A DNA stretch of 64,000 nucleotides, taken from positions 124,001 through 188,000 of the forward strand of contig JAEXOO010000029.1 of the NCBI GenBank assembly GCA_023439305.1, written 5' to 3'. The notes below the pieces were generated by a model, which worked only from the letters and a program-made list of their open reading frames with translations, was not told where the DNA came from and made no database searches. The position numbers and the translations under genes were made by a program. Positions 33,915 through 43,364 of the stretch are shown piece after piece. Every line of letters begins with the position of its first letter. The first letter of the stretch is position 1. The DNA comes from Pseudomonadota bacterium (GTDB taxonomy: Bacteria; Pseudomonadota; Gammaproteobacteria; Burkholderiales; Burkholderiaceae_B).

Positions 33915-35703
33915 GTACGTCCATCTCCTTCAGGCGCCGGTGCACGGTGCTGCGGTGCAGCCCCAGCATGCGCGCCGCTTTTGAAATATTCCCTTTATGT
34001 GTCTCCAGGGCCGTCCGCAGGGCGGCCTGTTCGCGTTCGCGCTGACTTGCGCCCGTTAGGGGCGGCGCGGCTGACGGCATGCCGGATTCGGGTCGTTCTT
34101 CGGCCAAGAGGGTCAGTTGCGGCAGGGCGGGAAGGGTGGCGGCGCTCCAGACCTGTCCCGGCCTGTCCTGCAGAATGATCTGTAACAGCACCGAGCGAAG
34201 CTGGCGGTAATTGCCCGGCCAGCGGTACGACTGCAGGCGAAGCCGGGCGTCGTCGCTTAAGCGGGGGGCTGGTCTGCCCTGGCTCAAGCGCGTCAATTCG
34301 CTGCGGATGTAGTCGCCTAGGTCGGGGCGCTCGCACAGGGCGGGAACGACGCAGATGTAGTCCTGCAGCCGGAAAAACAGGTCTGCGCGAAAACGCCCCT
34401 GGCGCACCAGGGTTTCCAGCGACTGATGGCTGGCGCTGATCAGTCTAAAGTTCAGCGTATGGGTCCGTTCCGATCCCAGCGCCTGCACTTCGCGTTCTTG
34501 CAGCACCCGCAGCAGGCGGCTTTGCAAGGGCATGGGCATATCGCCGATCTCATCCAGAAACAAGACCCCGCCGTCCGCCTGGCGCAGCTTGCCGATATAG
34601 CCTTGCCGGCGCGCGCCGGTAAAGGCGCCAGCCTCATAGCCGAACAGCTCTGCCTCGATCAGCGATTCGGGCAGTGCGCCGCAGTTGATAGCCACGAACG
34701 GGCCGGGCAGGGGGCGGTGCCGCTGATGCAGCTCGCGCGCCATCCGTTCCTTGCCTACGCCGCTTTCTCCGCTCAGCAATACGGACAGGCCCATCTGCAG
34801 AGCCCGAAGAGCGGGTTCCAGAGCGTGCTGCTGCTGAGCCGACAGCAGGGGAGCTTGCGGGAGGGCGGGGGATGGCGGCGGCGACGGGCGCGGGCTGTCC
34901 GCTGATGGGCGAACATGCAGCGCATGCGCGCCAAGTGAGCGCTGGGCATGCTCCAAAGCGATATTCAATGGCAGGCCGGGCAGGCTGCGCCAGTCCTGGC
35001 TCAGCAGGGCGGCTGCCACCTCGTCGGCGGCCACGATGAGATCGTCCTGTACGATCAGGCGGCCGCTGTAGGGGCCTTCCAGCAGGGCGGCATCAGTGTG
35101 CAGGTGCACCAGCTGACGTTGCGGCGTGCACAGCGCGTCGAGCATCTGGCGGCTGATCTGGCGCGCATACAGACGCGCCATATCTAGAGCATAGCTATGC
35201 TCCAGGTCAGCCGGTCCGGAGATGTCCAGCACTCCCACGATATTGCCGTAGGGGTCGCGGATCGGCGCGCCGTGGCAGCTCAGGATTCGATTGCCGGGCA
35301 GATAGTGTTGCTGGCCATGAATGCGCACTGCCTGACCGGTGACCAGGGCGGTGCCGATGGCATTGGTGCCGCGATGGTGCTCGGCCCAGCTCACGCCGGC
35401 GCGCAGAGCCACCTGATCGGCGCGTTGTAGAAAATGCGGGTCGCCCGCCTGTTGCAGAACGGTGCCCTGGGCGTCGCACAGCAGCACCAGGCCGTGGTGG
35501 GGGCGCACCAAGGCCGCCAGTTCCTGCAGCGCGGCGCTGGAGTGGTGCAGCAAGGTGTGCTGCTGTTCCAGCAATTGGCGCAGATCGCCCTGACTCAGGT
35601 CGCGGGGCTCGTGGCTCAATTCGGTCCCCAGGGCCCGACAGCGCTCCCAGGATTGCTGCCAGAGCGTCTCTCCGGCCTGAGGCGATGAAAACAAGGTGGA
35701 CAT
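33877..35703 (-). CDS. Sigma-54-dependent activator (AcoR-like)
   Basis: This 608-aa regulator has an N-terminal GAF-like sensing region (about 60-185). A sigma-54 AAA+ domain follows, with Walker A GESGVGKE near 311, the sigma-54 contact motif GAFTGA near 358 and LFLDEIGDMP. The C-terminal Fis-type HTH is KGNISKAARMLGLHRSTVHRRL. The layout is that of AcoR/AcxR activators of alcohol, acetoin or aldehyde catabolism. It diverges from an aldehyde dehydrogenase gene that has a sigma-54 promoter, so it probably controls that gene. The inducer is unknown. Confidence 0.9.
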   Translation of the reverse strand: MSTLFSSPQAGETLWQQSWERCRALGTELSHEPRDLSQGDLRQLLEQQHTLLHHSSAALQELAALVRPHHGLVLLCDAQGTVLQQAGDPHFLQRADQVALRAGVSWAEHHRGTNAIGTALVTGQAVRIHGQQHYLPGNRILSCHGAPIRDPYGNIVGVLDISGPADLEHSYALDMARLYARQISRQMLDALCTPQRQLVHLHTDAALLEGPYSGRLIVQDDLIVAADEVAAALLSQDWRSLPGLPLNIALEHAQRSLGAHALHVRPSADSPRPSPPPSPALPQAPLLSAQQQHALEPALRALQMGLSVLLSGESGVGKERMARELHQRHRPLPGPFVAINCGALPESLIEAELFGYEAGAFTGARRQGYIGKLRQADGGVLFLDEIGDMPMPLQSRLLRVLQEREVQALGSERTHTLNFRLISASHQSLETLVRQGRFRADLFFRLQDYICVVPALCERPDLGDYIRSELTRLSQGRPAPRLSDDARLRLQSYRWPGNYRQLRSVLLQIILQDRPGQVWSAATLPALPQLTLLAEERPESGMPSAAPPLTGASQREREQAALRTALETHKGNISKAARMLGLHRSTVHRRLKEMDVLIADDRRPGSPE

Positions 35704-35721
35704 AATGACGCTCCGTTGAGT

Positions 35722-35770
35722 TGTCGCAGAATGCGACAGCGGCTGCGGTTTGCGACACTCTACTGTCGCA
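35722..35770. promoter_or_regulatory. Upstream activator sites, TGTCGCA dyads
   Basis: Four copies of one 7-mer occur: TGTCGCA (35722-35728), TGCGACA (35732-35738), TGCGACA (35751-35757) and TGTCGCA (35764-35770). The first two form a perfect dyad with a 3-base centre. The last two form a dyad of opposite polarity with a 6-base centre. They lie about 75-125 bases upstream of the sigma-54 promoter, the right distance for an enhancer bound by the divergent activator. Confidence 0.78.
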
Positions 35771-35844
35771 GCCTGCGTCTTCAGGTCTGAACATTATGGT
35801 CGCAGTGGGCGGTTACAGCGAGTCGGGACATTCGCTATGCGATC

Positions 35845-35860
35845 TGGCACGCAATTTGCT
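35845..35860 (+). promoter_or_regulatory. Sigma-54 (-24/-12) promoter of the aldehyde dehydrogenase gene
   Basis: TGGCACG-N4-TTGCT, with GG and GC ten bases apart, matches the sigma-54 consensus exactly. The start of transcription would be near 35871, giving a leader of about 75 bases before the ATG at 35947. The activator gene and its binding dyads lie directly upstream. Confidence 0.88.
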
Positions 35861-35946
35861 TCATGAAGGAGTGAGACGGGGGCGGCCAATGACCCCCATC
35901 CACGGATCGCCGTCAGGCGTTCACGACCCTAATACAAGGAGACATC

Positions 35947-37473
35947 ATGAATCTGTCAGATCTGACATCAATGGGCCTGGACCTGGAGTTTCCCTTCAAG
36001 TCCCGTTACGACAATTACATTGGAGGCCGCTGGGTGCCGCCGGTCGATGGCGAGTATTTTGATAATGTCTCGCCGGTGACCGGACAGGTGTTCTGCCAGG
36101 TGCCGCGTTCGGGCGCCGCCGACATCGAGCTGGCCCTGGATGCCGCGCACAAGGTCCGTCGCCAGTGGGGGGCGACGCCGGCAGCAGAGCGCTCCACTAT
36201 CTTGCTGCGTATCGCCGACCGTATCGAGCAGCATCTGGAACGCCTGGCGGTGGCCGAAACCATCGACAACGGCAAACCCATACGCGAAACCCGGGCAGCG
36301 GATCTGCCGCTGGCCGTGGACCATTTCCGTTACTTTGCTGGTTGCCTGCGCGCCCAGGAAGGCGCGATCTCGGATATCGATGCCACCACAGTGGCCTATC
36401 ACTTCCAGGAGCCGATCGGCGTGGTGGGGCAGATCATTCCCTGGAATTTCCCCTTGCTGATGGCGGCCTGGAAGCTGGCGCCCGCGCTGGCGGCCGGTTG
36501 CCCCGTGGTGCTCAAACCTGCTGAACAGACACCGGCGTCGATCCTGCTGTTGATGGAGATCATCGGCGATCTTCTGCCCGCTGGCGTGATCAATGTGGTG
36601 ACGGGTTACGGTAAAGAAGCGGGGCACGCCCTGGCATCGTCGCCGCGCATCGCCAAGATTGCCTTTACCGGCTCCACTCCTGTTGGCAAGGAAATCCTGC
36701 ATGCCGCCGCTGATCGCCTGATTCCGGCTACGGTAGAGCTGGGGGGCAAGAGTCCCAATATCTTCTTTGAAGATGTCATGCAGGCGGATGACGCCTTTTT
36801 TGACAAGGCGCTGGAGGGGTTGACCATGTTCGCGCTGAATCAGGGCGAAGTGTGCACCTGCCCGTCTCGCATTCTGGTTCAAGAGTCCATTTACGAGCGC
36901 TTTATTCAGCGGGCGATCGAGCGTGTGGGCCGCATCAAGACCGGCAATCCGTTGGACTCGGGCACCATGGTGGGGGCGCAGGTGTCGCAAAAGCAGATGG
37001 AGCGTATTCTGGGCTATATCGATCTGGGCCGCGAAGAAGGCGCCAATTGTCTGATCGGCGGGCAGCGCAATCGGCCTGGGCAAGGCCTGGATGAGGGTTT
37101 CTACATCAGCCCGACCATGCTGTTGGGTGAAAACAGCATGCGCACCTTCCAGGAGGAAATCTTCGGCCCGGTGGCTTCGGTGACCACGTTCAAGGACGAA
37201 GACGAAGCCATCGCCATCGCCAATGATACGGAATATGGCCTGGGGGCAGGTGTATGGAGCCGGGACGGCTCCCGAGCCTATCGCGTGGGACGTCAGGTGC
37301 AGGCGGGGCGTGTGTGGACCAATTGTTATCACCTCTATCCGGCGCATGCGACCTTCGGGGGCTATAAGCAGTCGGGCATAGGCCGCGAAACGCACAAGGT
37401 CGCGATGGGCAATTATCAGCAGACCAAGTGCCTGCTGGTCAGCTATAGCGATCAGGCCTTGGGTTTCTTCTGA
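35947..37473 (+). CDS. NAD(P)-dependent aldehyde dehydrogenase (ExaC/AldB-like)
   Basis: This 508-aa enzyme has all aldehyde dehydrogenase marks: WNFPLLMAAWKLAPALAAG, FTGSTPVGKEI, the general base Glu in VELGGKSPN, and the catalytic Cys in NQGEVCTCPSRI. It ends GIGRETHKVAMGNYQQTKCLLVSYSDQALGFF, typical of the ExaC / acetaldehyde dehydrogenase II group. It would oxidise acetaldehyde or a related aldehyde made from alcohols. The leader AATACAAGGAGACATC gives a strong ribosome binding site. Confidence 0.93.
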   Translation: MNLSDLTSMGLDLEFPFKSRYDNYIGGRWVPPVDGEYFDNVSPVTGQVFCQVPRSGAADIELALDAAHKVRRQWGATPAAERSTILLRIADRIEQHLERLAVAETIDNGKPIRETRAADLPLAVDHFRYFAGCLRAQEGAISDIDATTVAYHFQEPIGVVGQIIPWNFPLLMAAWKLAPALAAGCPVVLKPAEQTPASILLLMEIIGDLLPAGVINVVTGYGKEAGHALASSPRIAKIAFTGSTPVGKEILHAAADRLIPATVELGGKSPNIFFEDVMQADDAFFDKALEGLTMFALNQGEVCTCPSRILVQESIYERFIQRAIERVGRIKTGNPLDSGTMVGAQVSQKQMERILGYIDLGREEGANCLIGGQRNRPGQGLDEGFYISPTMLLGENSMRTFQEEIFGPVASVTTFKDEDEAIAIANDTEYGLGAGVWSRDGSRAYRVGRQVQAGRVWTNCYHLYPAHATFGGYKQSGIGRETHKVAMGNYQQTKCLLVSYSDQALGFF

Positions 37474-37516
37474 TCGGCGCAGGGCAGGCCTGGCCGCGAA
37501 AGCGGCCGGACCGGAC

Positions 37517-37550
37517 AAAAAAAGCCGCAGCGCGTGAGCGCTGCGGCTTT
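37517..37550 (-). terminator. Terminator of efp
   Basis: AAAGCCGCAGCGC (37521-37533), a GTGA loop and GCGCTGCGGCTTT (37538-37550) make a 13-bp stem. On the minus strand it is followed by seven Ts (A-run 37517-37523), so it ends efp transcription well. It may also stop the aldehyde dehydrogenase transcript on the plus strand, where the T-run is short. Confidence 0.88.
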
Positions 37551-37569
37551 CTCCGGAGCCCTGCAGGAT

Positions 37570-38127
37570 TTACATCACGCGGCTGCGGTATTCGTTCGTG
37601 CGGGTGTCGATTTCGATCTTGTCGCCGATGTTGCAGAACAGGGGCACGCTGATCTCGGTGCCTGTGTTGATCTTGGCGGGCTTGAGCACCTTGCCGGACG
37701 TATCGCCCTTGACGGCGGGTTCGGTGTAGGTGATTTCGCGCACGATGATGGTGGGCAGCTCGACCGAGATGGCGCGGCCTTCGTAGAAGACGGCTTCCAC
37801 GGTCATGCCTTCTTCCAGGTAGTTCAGGGCGTCGCCCATGCTTTCAGCTTCGATTTCGTACTGGTTGTACTCTTCGTCCATGAAGACGTACATGGGGTCG
37901 GCGAAGTACGAGTAGGAGCACTCACGCTTTTCCAGTTGGACGATGTCGAATTTTTCGTCGGCCTTGTGCACGGCTTCGCTGTTCGAGCCGCTCAGCAAAT
38001 TCTTGAATTTCAGCTTGACGACGGCAGAGTTGCGACCGGATTTGTTGTATTCCGTTTTTTGAACGACCAGAGGGTCACCATTGACCATCACGACGTTGCC
38101 AACGCGCAATTCTTGTGCGATTTTCAT
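37570..38127 (-). CDS. efp: Translation elongation factor EF-P (Arg32 type)
   Basis: This 185-aa three-domain EF-P rescues ribosomes stalled at polyproline. The tip of the first domain reads NKSGRNSAV, with arginine at position 32 in place of the lysine used for lysylation. Arg32 EF-P is activated by rhamnosylation through EarP, and the earP gene is directly upstream on the same strand, 70 bases away. The C-terminus (IGDKIEIDTRTNEYRSRVM) is standard. Confidence 0.97.
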   Translation of the reverse strand: MKIAQELRVGNVVMVNGDPLVVQKTEYNKSGRNSAVVKLKFKNLLSGSNSEAVHKADEKFDIVQLEKRECSYSYFADPMYVFMDEEYNQYEIEAESMGDALNYLEEGMTVEAVFYEGRAISVELPTIIVREITYTEPAVKGDTSGKVLKPAKINTGTEISVPLFCNIGDKIEIDTRTNEYRSRVM

Positions 38128-38197
38128 TAAAAAAAACTCCGAATGGGGTGGCTCCGCCGAACGCGCTGTCAGGGAGCTTTGAGGAAAACACTCTATT

Positions 38198-39313
38198 TTA
38201 GCGTTTTCGGGCGACTTGGGTGTAAAAAGTCAGCAAACTGGCGGCGAGATCGGCTCTTAGTCCCAGCTTTGTGCTATAGGCGCCGGCCTGTTGGCGCCAG
38301 GCTGTCAGCGCCGGGGCTTGTAGTTGCTCTGCCAGCAGTCTGGCGGCAAGCGGGCGATCACAGAGGCTCCAGGCGTGGTGCAGGGCGTGCACCGGATCCG
38401 GCAAGGCGGTGGTGTCCAGCCATGCATCCAGCTTGTCCAGGTGGGCCTTGTCCTCCTGCATGTACGGTTGCCAGATCATAGGTGCGCCGGCCCAGATGGC
38501 CCGTACCAGCGAGTCTTCGCCGCGCACGATGTTCAAGGTGCTGCGCCAGAGCAGAGCATCGAAATCAGCTTGGTCCACATGGGGAATTTCCTGCACCTGC
38601 AGGCGTCCCGCGGCTAGGGACGGCAAGCGCCGGGCGACCGAGTCCGGTACCAGCAGCAAGGTATCGTAGGGTTGTTGCGCCAACGCATCAGACAACGCCA
38701 GTACAGGCGCGTCGGGATAGCAGAACAGGAAGACCTGACGCATCTGACCGGTCATCAAGGCGCGCCGGAAGTCCTGGCGTACACCGAGCCGCTGCAGCAG
38801 AGCCTCGTAAGCAGCATCATCCGCCAGAAAGGCATCGCGCCGCGCCAGCAGGTCCGGTTCGCGCAGCAGGCCGCCGGTGCCGGGCAAAAAGCCTGGAAAA
38901 AAGAAATACTTGGCTGCTCTGTTCGCTTGCGGCGAAGGAAGTCCATGGCAGCCAGTCACCCAAGGTTCGGCGCTGAGGTATTCCAGATTGATCCAGACAT
39001 GCTCCTGCGGCGAGATCTGCGCTTTCACGGCTTCAGGCAACTCGCACCCGAAGGCCTCGATCAACAGGGCGTGGGGGGCGGGGTAGGACCTGCGCGCCGT
39101 CGACCAGTGCTCGATGCGCACGCTGTGCAGATCCTGGGAGGACAGGTCCGTGCGCACATCCTGCTGGATGCGCTGGAAGCTGGCCAGGTCGTCCACCCAT
39201 AGCCGTACCTGAGCGACCTCGGACGAGGCGGCCAACTGGCGCGCCAGACGCCAGCAAACTCCGATGTCGCCTAAATTATCGACGACGCGGCAAAAGAGGT
39301 CGACGCCGGGCAT
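38198..39313 (-). CDS. earP: EF-P arginine rhamnosyltransferase EarP
   Basis: This 371-aa protein (DUF2331 family) is a GT-B type glycosyltransferase that attaches rhamnose from dTDP-rhamnose to Arg32 of EF-P. The N-terminal DLFCRVVDNLGDIGVCWRLA carries the conserved Asp residues (12 and 16). The nucleotide-sugar site has IVRGEDSLVRAIWAGAPMIW. It lies just upstream of efp, so enzyme and substrate are made together. It starts on a one-base overlap with the DUF2863 stop. Confidence 0.95.
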   Translation of the reverse strand: MPGVDLFCRVVDNLGDIGVCWRLARQLAASSEVAQVRLWVDDLASFQRIQQDVRTDLSSQDLHSVRIEHWSTARRSYPAPHALLIEAFGCELPEAVKAQISPQEHVWINLEYLSAEPWVTGCHGLPSPQANRAAKYFFFPGFLPGTGGLLREPDLLARRDAFLADDAAYEALLQRLGVRQDFRRALMTGQMRQVFLFCYPDAPVLALSDALAQQPYDTLLLVPDSVARRLPSLAAGRLQVQEIPHVDQADFDALLWRSTLNIVRGEDSLVRAIWAGAPMIWQPYMQEDKAHLDKLDAWLDTTALPDPVHALHHAWSLCDRPLAARLLAEQLQAPALTAWRQQAGAYSTKLGLRADLAASLLTFYTQVARKR

Positions 39314-40530
39314 CAGTGCAGTTGGACCGGATCCAGATCGATTTCATCGGGCAGCTCGGGGTGCTGCATTTCGCCGTTGATGTCGGGAAAGAAAGGCGCG
39401 CTGCAGTCTTCGCAGACTTCCGTCGAGTGCAGGCCGGGCAGGCGGTGCACATGCTGCACGCCCAGGCTCTTGAGCAGGGCGGCGATGATGTCCGGGATAT
39501 CGATGTGGTCGTCTTCGCTGAGCGAGGATTCGGCCTCTTCCTGGCTGAGAACAGGCCAGATGCAGCCGTAGATCACGGCGGGGGATGACAGTGTGCTGAA
39601 GCCCACCCGGTATTCTTCGACAGTCTCGTTGCCGCACGCCGCGATGACGGCGCGCAGTTGTTCCGGCCCTATATTGGCGGCGGTCTGCAGCCAGGTGACT
39701 CCGGCCTGCACGGCCAACGGGCGGATTTCCCGATCGGCTTCGCGCGTATTGACGTAGTAGGCGTTAGGCGCCAGATACTGGACCTGGCAGCCGGTGAATA
39801 GGGGGGCCAGGACAGGCGTGCACAGTTGAACCCAGTGCTCGATGCACGACAGATGCAGGGCATGGGCGCTGTCGCCGGCCTGCTGCCAGCGGAACAGGGG
39901 CTGGCCCGCGGGCGCCAGTGCTACGCCGATCAGGAAGCGGGCGTCGGCCAGCAGGGTGTTGGCTTCAGGCGGGATGCTTGGCTTGACGGTGTCCTTGCTG
40001 CGCTGCAGGGCCTTGCCCGCCAGGGTCTGGGTCCATTCGTGGGCTTGCTGGTAAGACTGGGGCATTTCGTCGTAGTTGACCAGGTCGGGCACCAGCGCAC
40101 ACAGAGCGCCGTCGGCCAGTATGGAGGCCTTCAGGGCGGATTCGAGCTCCTGGCGCTGGGTGTCGGTCAGGGTGCCTTGCGGAAGCTGGTAGCGCGTCCA
40201 GGCCGTCAGAGGTGCGGAGAACAGCAGCGCATCGTATTGAATCCCGTCGTGCTCAAGACGCAGGCTCTCGGCATGGGACTCGGCCAGTTCCATCAGGATT
40301 TCGTAGTGCTGGTGCTGCTGCTGGCTGCCCAGCAGTTCCAGCGTTTGTTCGACGGCCGTATTGCGGCGGCCTGCATACAGCTTGTCCAGCAACTGGCCGG
40401 CGAGATCTTGCCAGTAGCGGTCTTCGACTTGCGAGCCGGATCGAACCAGGGCGTCGGTGTAGTTGACCAGACGCTGGATTTCCTTGGGTTGTTGGGCGAG
40501 CAGTTTGGGATTGAGTTGCGACATTGACAT
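39313..40530 (-). CDS. DUF2863 family protein
   Basis: This protein of about 405 aa belongs to DUF2863, found mainly in Burkholderiales; its function is unknown. It has an acidic C-terminus with a CxxC-type pair in STEVCEDCSAPFFPD that could bind a metal. The start is uncertain: an ATG at 40530, another at 40524, or a GTG at 40551, none with a clear ribosome site. It is the first gene of a DUF2863-earP-efp run on the minus strand, which may link it to translation. Confidence 0.82.
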   Translation of the reverse strand: MSMSQLNPKLLAQQPKEIQRLVNYTDALVRSGSQVEDRYWQDLAGQLLDKLYAGRRNTAVEQTLELLGSQQQHQHYEILMELAESHAESLRLEHDGIQYDALLFSAPLTAWTRYQLPQGTLTDTQRQELESALKASILADGALCALVPDLVNYDEMPQSYQQAHEWTQTLAGKALQRSKDTVKPSIPPEANTLLADARFLIGVALAPAGQPLFRWQQAGDSAHALHLSCIEHWVQLCTPVLAPLFTGCQVQYLAPNAYYVNTREADREIRPLAVQAGVTWLQTAANIGPEQLRAVIAACGNETVEEYRVGFSTLSSPAVIYGCIWPVLSQEEAESSLSEDDHIDIPDIIAALLKSLGVQHVHRLPGLHSTEVCEDCSAPFFPDINGEMQHPELPDEIDLDPVQLH

Positions 40531-40640
40531 AGAGTGCCGGTAGATGGACACCTTAGTTTACCCTCAAGGCAGGAACCTGGTGTGGGAATGGGATAGGCCG
40601 TCTGGCCGGGGAGGCGTGCGCCTGAGCGGGCAGAACACAA

Positions 40641-40676
40641 AAAAACGCCTCCGCCGCAAGCAGCGGCGGAGGCGTT
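40641..40676 (-). terminator. Terminator of acnB (bidirectional shape)
   Basis: AACGCCTCCGCCGC (40644-40657), loop AAGCA, and GCGGCGGAGGCGTT (40663-40676) form a 14-bp stem. The A-run on its left side gives Ts after the stem for leftward transcripts, so it ends acnB 19 bases past the stop codon. Confidence 0.88.
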
Positions 40677-40694
40677 CCCGGTAAACCTGGTGGT

Positions 40695-43280
40695 TTACAG
40701 GCCTACGGAGTCGGCGATTTCCTTGAATTCTTCGATTTGGTCGAAGTTCATGTAGCGATAGATGTTATCGCTGTCAGCCTGCAGCACGCCCATGTCGGCC
40801 AGGTACTCTTCGCGGGTCGGGATGCGGCCCAGACGCGAGCAGATGGCGGCCAGTTCGGCCGAACCCAGGAAGACATTGCTGTTCTTGCCCAGGCGGTTCG
40901 GGAAGTTGCGGGTGCTGGTGGACATGACGGTTGCGCCTTCGCGCACCTGGGCCTGGTTGCCCATGCACAGCGAGCAGCCGGGCATTTCCATGCGTGCGCC
41001 AGCCACGCCCAGCACGCCGTAGTGACCTTCTTCGGTCAGTTGCTGCTGGTCCATTTTGGTGGGAGGAGCCACCCACAGGCGCGTCGGGATGTCGCGCTTG
41101 CCTTCCAGCAGCTTGGAGGCTGCGCGGAAGTGGCCGATGTTGGTCATGCAGCTGCCGATGAACACTTCGTCGATGACGGTGCCGGCGACGTCGGACAGGG
41201 TCTTGACGTCGTCAGGGTCGTTCGGGCAGGCCACGATGGGTTCGTGGATATCGGCCAGGTCGATTTCGATGACGGCGGCGTAATCGACGTTGTCATCGGG
41301 TTCCAGCAGCTGGGGATTGGCCAGCCAGGCTTCCATGGCCTTGATGCGACGGCCCAGGGTGCGCTCGTCTTCGTAGCCGTTGGCGATCATCCACTTGAGC
41401 AGCGTGATGTTGCTGTTCAGGTACTCGATGATGGGTTCCTTGTTCAGGCGCACCGTGCAGGCGGCGGCCGAACGTTCGGCGGAGGCGTCGGACAGTTCGA
41501 AGGCTTGTTCGATCTTCAGGTCGGGCAGGCCTTCGATTTCCAGGATGCGACCGGAGAAGATGTTCTTCTTGCCGGCTTTTTCCACGGTCAGCAGACCCTG
41601 CTTGATGGCGTACAGAGGAATGGCGTTGACCAGATCGCGCAGGGTGACGCCGGGTTGCATGTCGCCCTTGAAGCGCACCAGTACGGACTCAGGCATGTCC
41701 AGGGGCATCACGCCCGTGGCGGCGGCGAAGGCCACCAGGCCGGAGCCGGCGGGAAAGCTGATGCCGATGGGGAAGCGCGTGTGCGAGTCGCCGCCGGTGC
41801 CCACGGTGTCGGGCAGCAGCATGCGGTTCAGCCAGGAGTGGATGATGCCGTCGCCGGGACGCAGCGAAACACCGCCACGTGTGCTGATGAAAGCGGGCAG
41901 TTCGTGGTGGGTTTTGACGTCCACCGGCTTGGGGTAGGCGGCGGTGTGGCAGAAGGACTGCATCACCAGGTCGGACGAGAAGCCCAGGCAGGCCAGGTCC
42001 TTGAGTTCGTCGCGGGTCATCGGGCCGGTGGTGTCCTGGCTGCCGACCGTGGTCATGCGAGGCTCGCAGTAGGTGCCGGGGCGCACGCCGGTGCCTTCGG
42101 GCAGACCGCAGGCGCGGCCGACCATCTTCTGGGCCAGGGAGTAGCCCTTGCCCGTGTCGGCGGGACTTTGAGGCAGGCGGAACAGCGTGGTGGGCGGCAA
42201 GCCCAGGGCTTCGCGGGCACGTGTGGTCAGTCCGCGGCCGATAATCAGCGGAATGCGGCCGCCGGCGCGCACTTCGTCGAACAGCACATCGGATTTGACC
42301 TGGAATTCAGCGATGACCTGGCCGTTTTTCAGGGCCTTGCCTTCGTAGGGGCGCAGTTCGATGACGTCGCCCATGTCCATTTGCGATACGTCCAGCTCGA
42401 TAGGCAGGGCGCCGGCGTCTTCCATGGTGTTGTAGAAGATGGGGGCAATCTTGCTGCCCAGGCACACGCCGCCAAAGCGCTTGTTGGGAACGTAGGGAAT
42501 GTCTTGGCCGGTGAACCACAGCACCGAGTTGGTGGCGGATTTGCGCGACGAACCCGTGCCCACCACGTCACCGACGTAGGCGACCAGATTGCCTTTGTCC
42601 TTGAGCGATTCGATGAAGGCGATAGGGCCTTTCTTGCCGGGCTCTTCAGGGGTGATGCCTGGGCGCGGGTTCTTGAGCATGGCCAGGGCATGCAGCGGAA
42701 TGTCGGGGCGGCTCCAGGCGTCGGGAGCGGGCGACAGGTCGTCGGTATTGGTTTCGCCGGTGACTTTGAGGACCGTGATGGTCATGCTTTCAGGCACCTC
42801 GGGGCGGCTGGTGAACCATTCGCCGTCGGCCCAGCTCTGCAACACTTCCTTGGCGAAGGCATTACCTTTTTCGGCTTTTTCCTGCACGTCGTGGAAGGAG
42901 TCGAACATCAGCAAGGTGTTCTTGAGGCCGTTGGCGGCGATCTGGCCCAGCTCGGGCTGGTCCAGTAGCTCGATCAGGGGGCCGATGTTGTAGCCGCCGA
43001 GCATCGTGCCCAGCAGCTCCGTGGCGCGTTCGCGGCTGATCAGGCCACAGGTTTCGCTGCCTAGGGCAACAGCGGCCAGGTAGGAGGCCTTGACCTTGGC
43101 GGCGTCGTCCACGCCGGCAGGCACGCGGTGCGTCAGCAGTTCGAGCAGAAATGCTTCTTCGCCTGCGGGCGGGTTCTTGATGAGCTCGATCAGGTCGGCG
43201 GTTTGCTGAGCCGACAGAGGCAGCGGAGGAATGCCCAGCGCGGCGCGCTCGGCAACGTGTTCGCGGTAAGAATCCAGCAT
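40695..43280 (-). CDS. acnB: Aconitate hydratase B
   Basis: This 861-aa protein has the AcnB layout: N-terminal HEAT-like domain starting MLDSYREHVAERAALGIPPLPL, then domain 4 (VGTGSSRKSATNSVLWF), then the Fe-S domains with Cys ligands in GSCMTNIGHFRAA and CSLCMGNQA. It interconverts citrate and isocitrate in the TCA cycle and can also hydrate 2-methylaconitate in propionate breakdown, which fits the nearby prp genes. The ATG at 43280 is the family start. A 21-bp inverted repeat lies 85-105 bases upstream. Confidence 0.97.
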   Translation of the reverse strand: MLDSYREHVAERAALGIPPLPLSAQQTADLIELIKNPPAGEEAFLLELLTHRVPAGVDDAAKVKASYLAAVALGSETCGLISRERATELLGTMLGGYNIGPLIELLDQPELGQIAANGLKNTLLMFDSFHDVQEKAEKGNAFAKEVLQSWADGEWFTSRPEVPESMTITVLKVTGETNTDDLSPAPDAWSRPDIPLHALAMLKNPRPGITPEEPGKKGPIAFIESLKDKGNLVAYVGDVVGTGSSRKSATNSVLWFTGQDIPYVPNKRFGGVCLGSKIAPIFYNTMEDAGALPIELDVSQMDMGDVIELRPYEGKALKNGQVIAEFQVKSDVLFDEVRAGGRIPLIIGRGLTTRAREALGLPPTTLFRLPQSPADTGKGYSLAQKMVGRACGLPEGTGVRPGTYCEPRMTTVGSQDTTGPMTRDELKDLACLGFSSDLVMQSFCHTAAYPKPVDVKTHHELPAFISTRGGVSLRPGDGIIHSWLNRMLLPDTVGTGGDSHTRFPIGISFPAGSGLVAFAAATGVMPLDMPESVLVRFKGDMQPGVTLRDLVNAIPLYAIKQGLLTVEKAGKKNIFSGRILEIEGLPDLKIEQAFELSDASAERSAAACTVRLNKEPIIEYLNSNITLLKWMIANGYEDERTLGRRIKAMEAWLANPQLLEPDDNVDYAAVIEIDLADIHEPIVACPNDPDDVKTLSDVAGTVIDEVFIGSCMTNIGHFRAASKLLEGKRDIPTRLWVAPPTKMDQQQLTEEGHYGVLGVAGARMEMPGCSLCMGNQAQVREGATVMSTSTRNFPNRLGKNSNVFLGSAELAAICSRLGRIPTREEYLADMGVLQADSDNIYRYMNFDQIEEFKEIADSVGL

Positions 43281-43364
43281 AGTGCAAGAACCTATCGATA
43301 AAGTTGAATTGAGGAAAATCCGGTGTTGCTTCAATTGTAATTTGAAGACGGACGTGAGGCAACA

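Noticed and set aside
40737..42968. 743-codon open frame on the plus strand opposite acnB
   Set aside because: Low-complexity Gly/Val/Ala/His sequence typical of antisense to a GC-rich gene.
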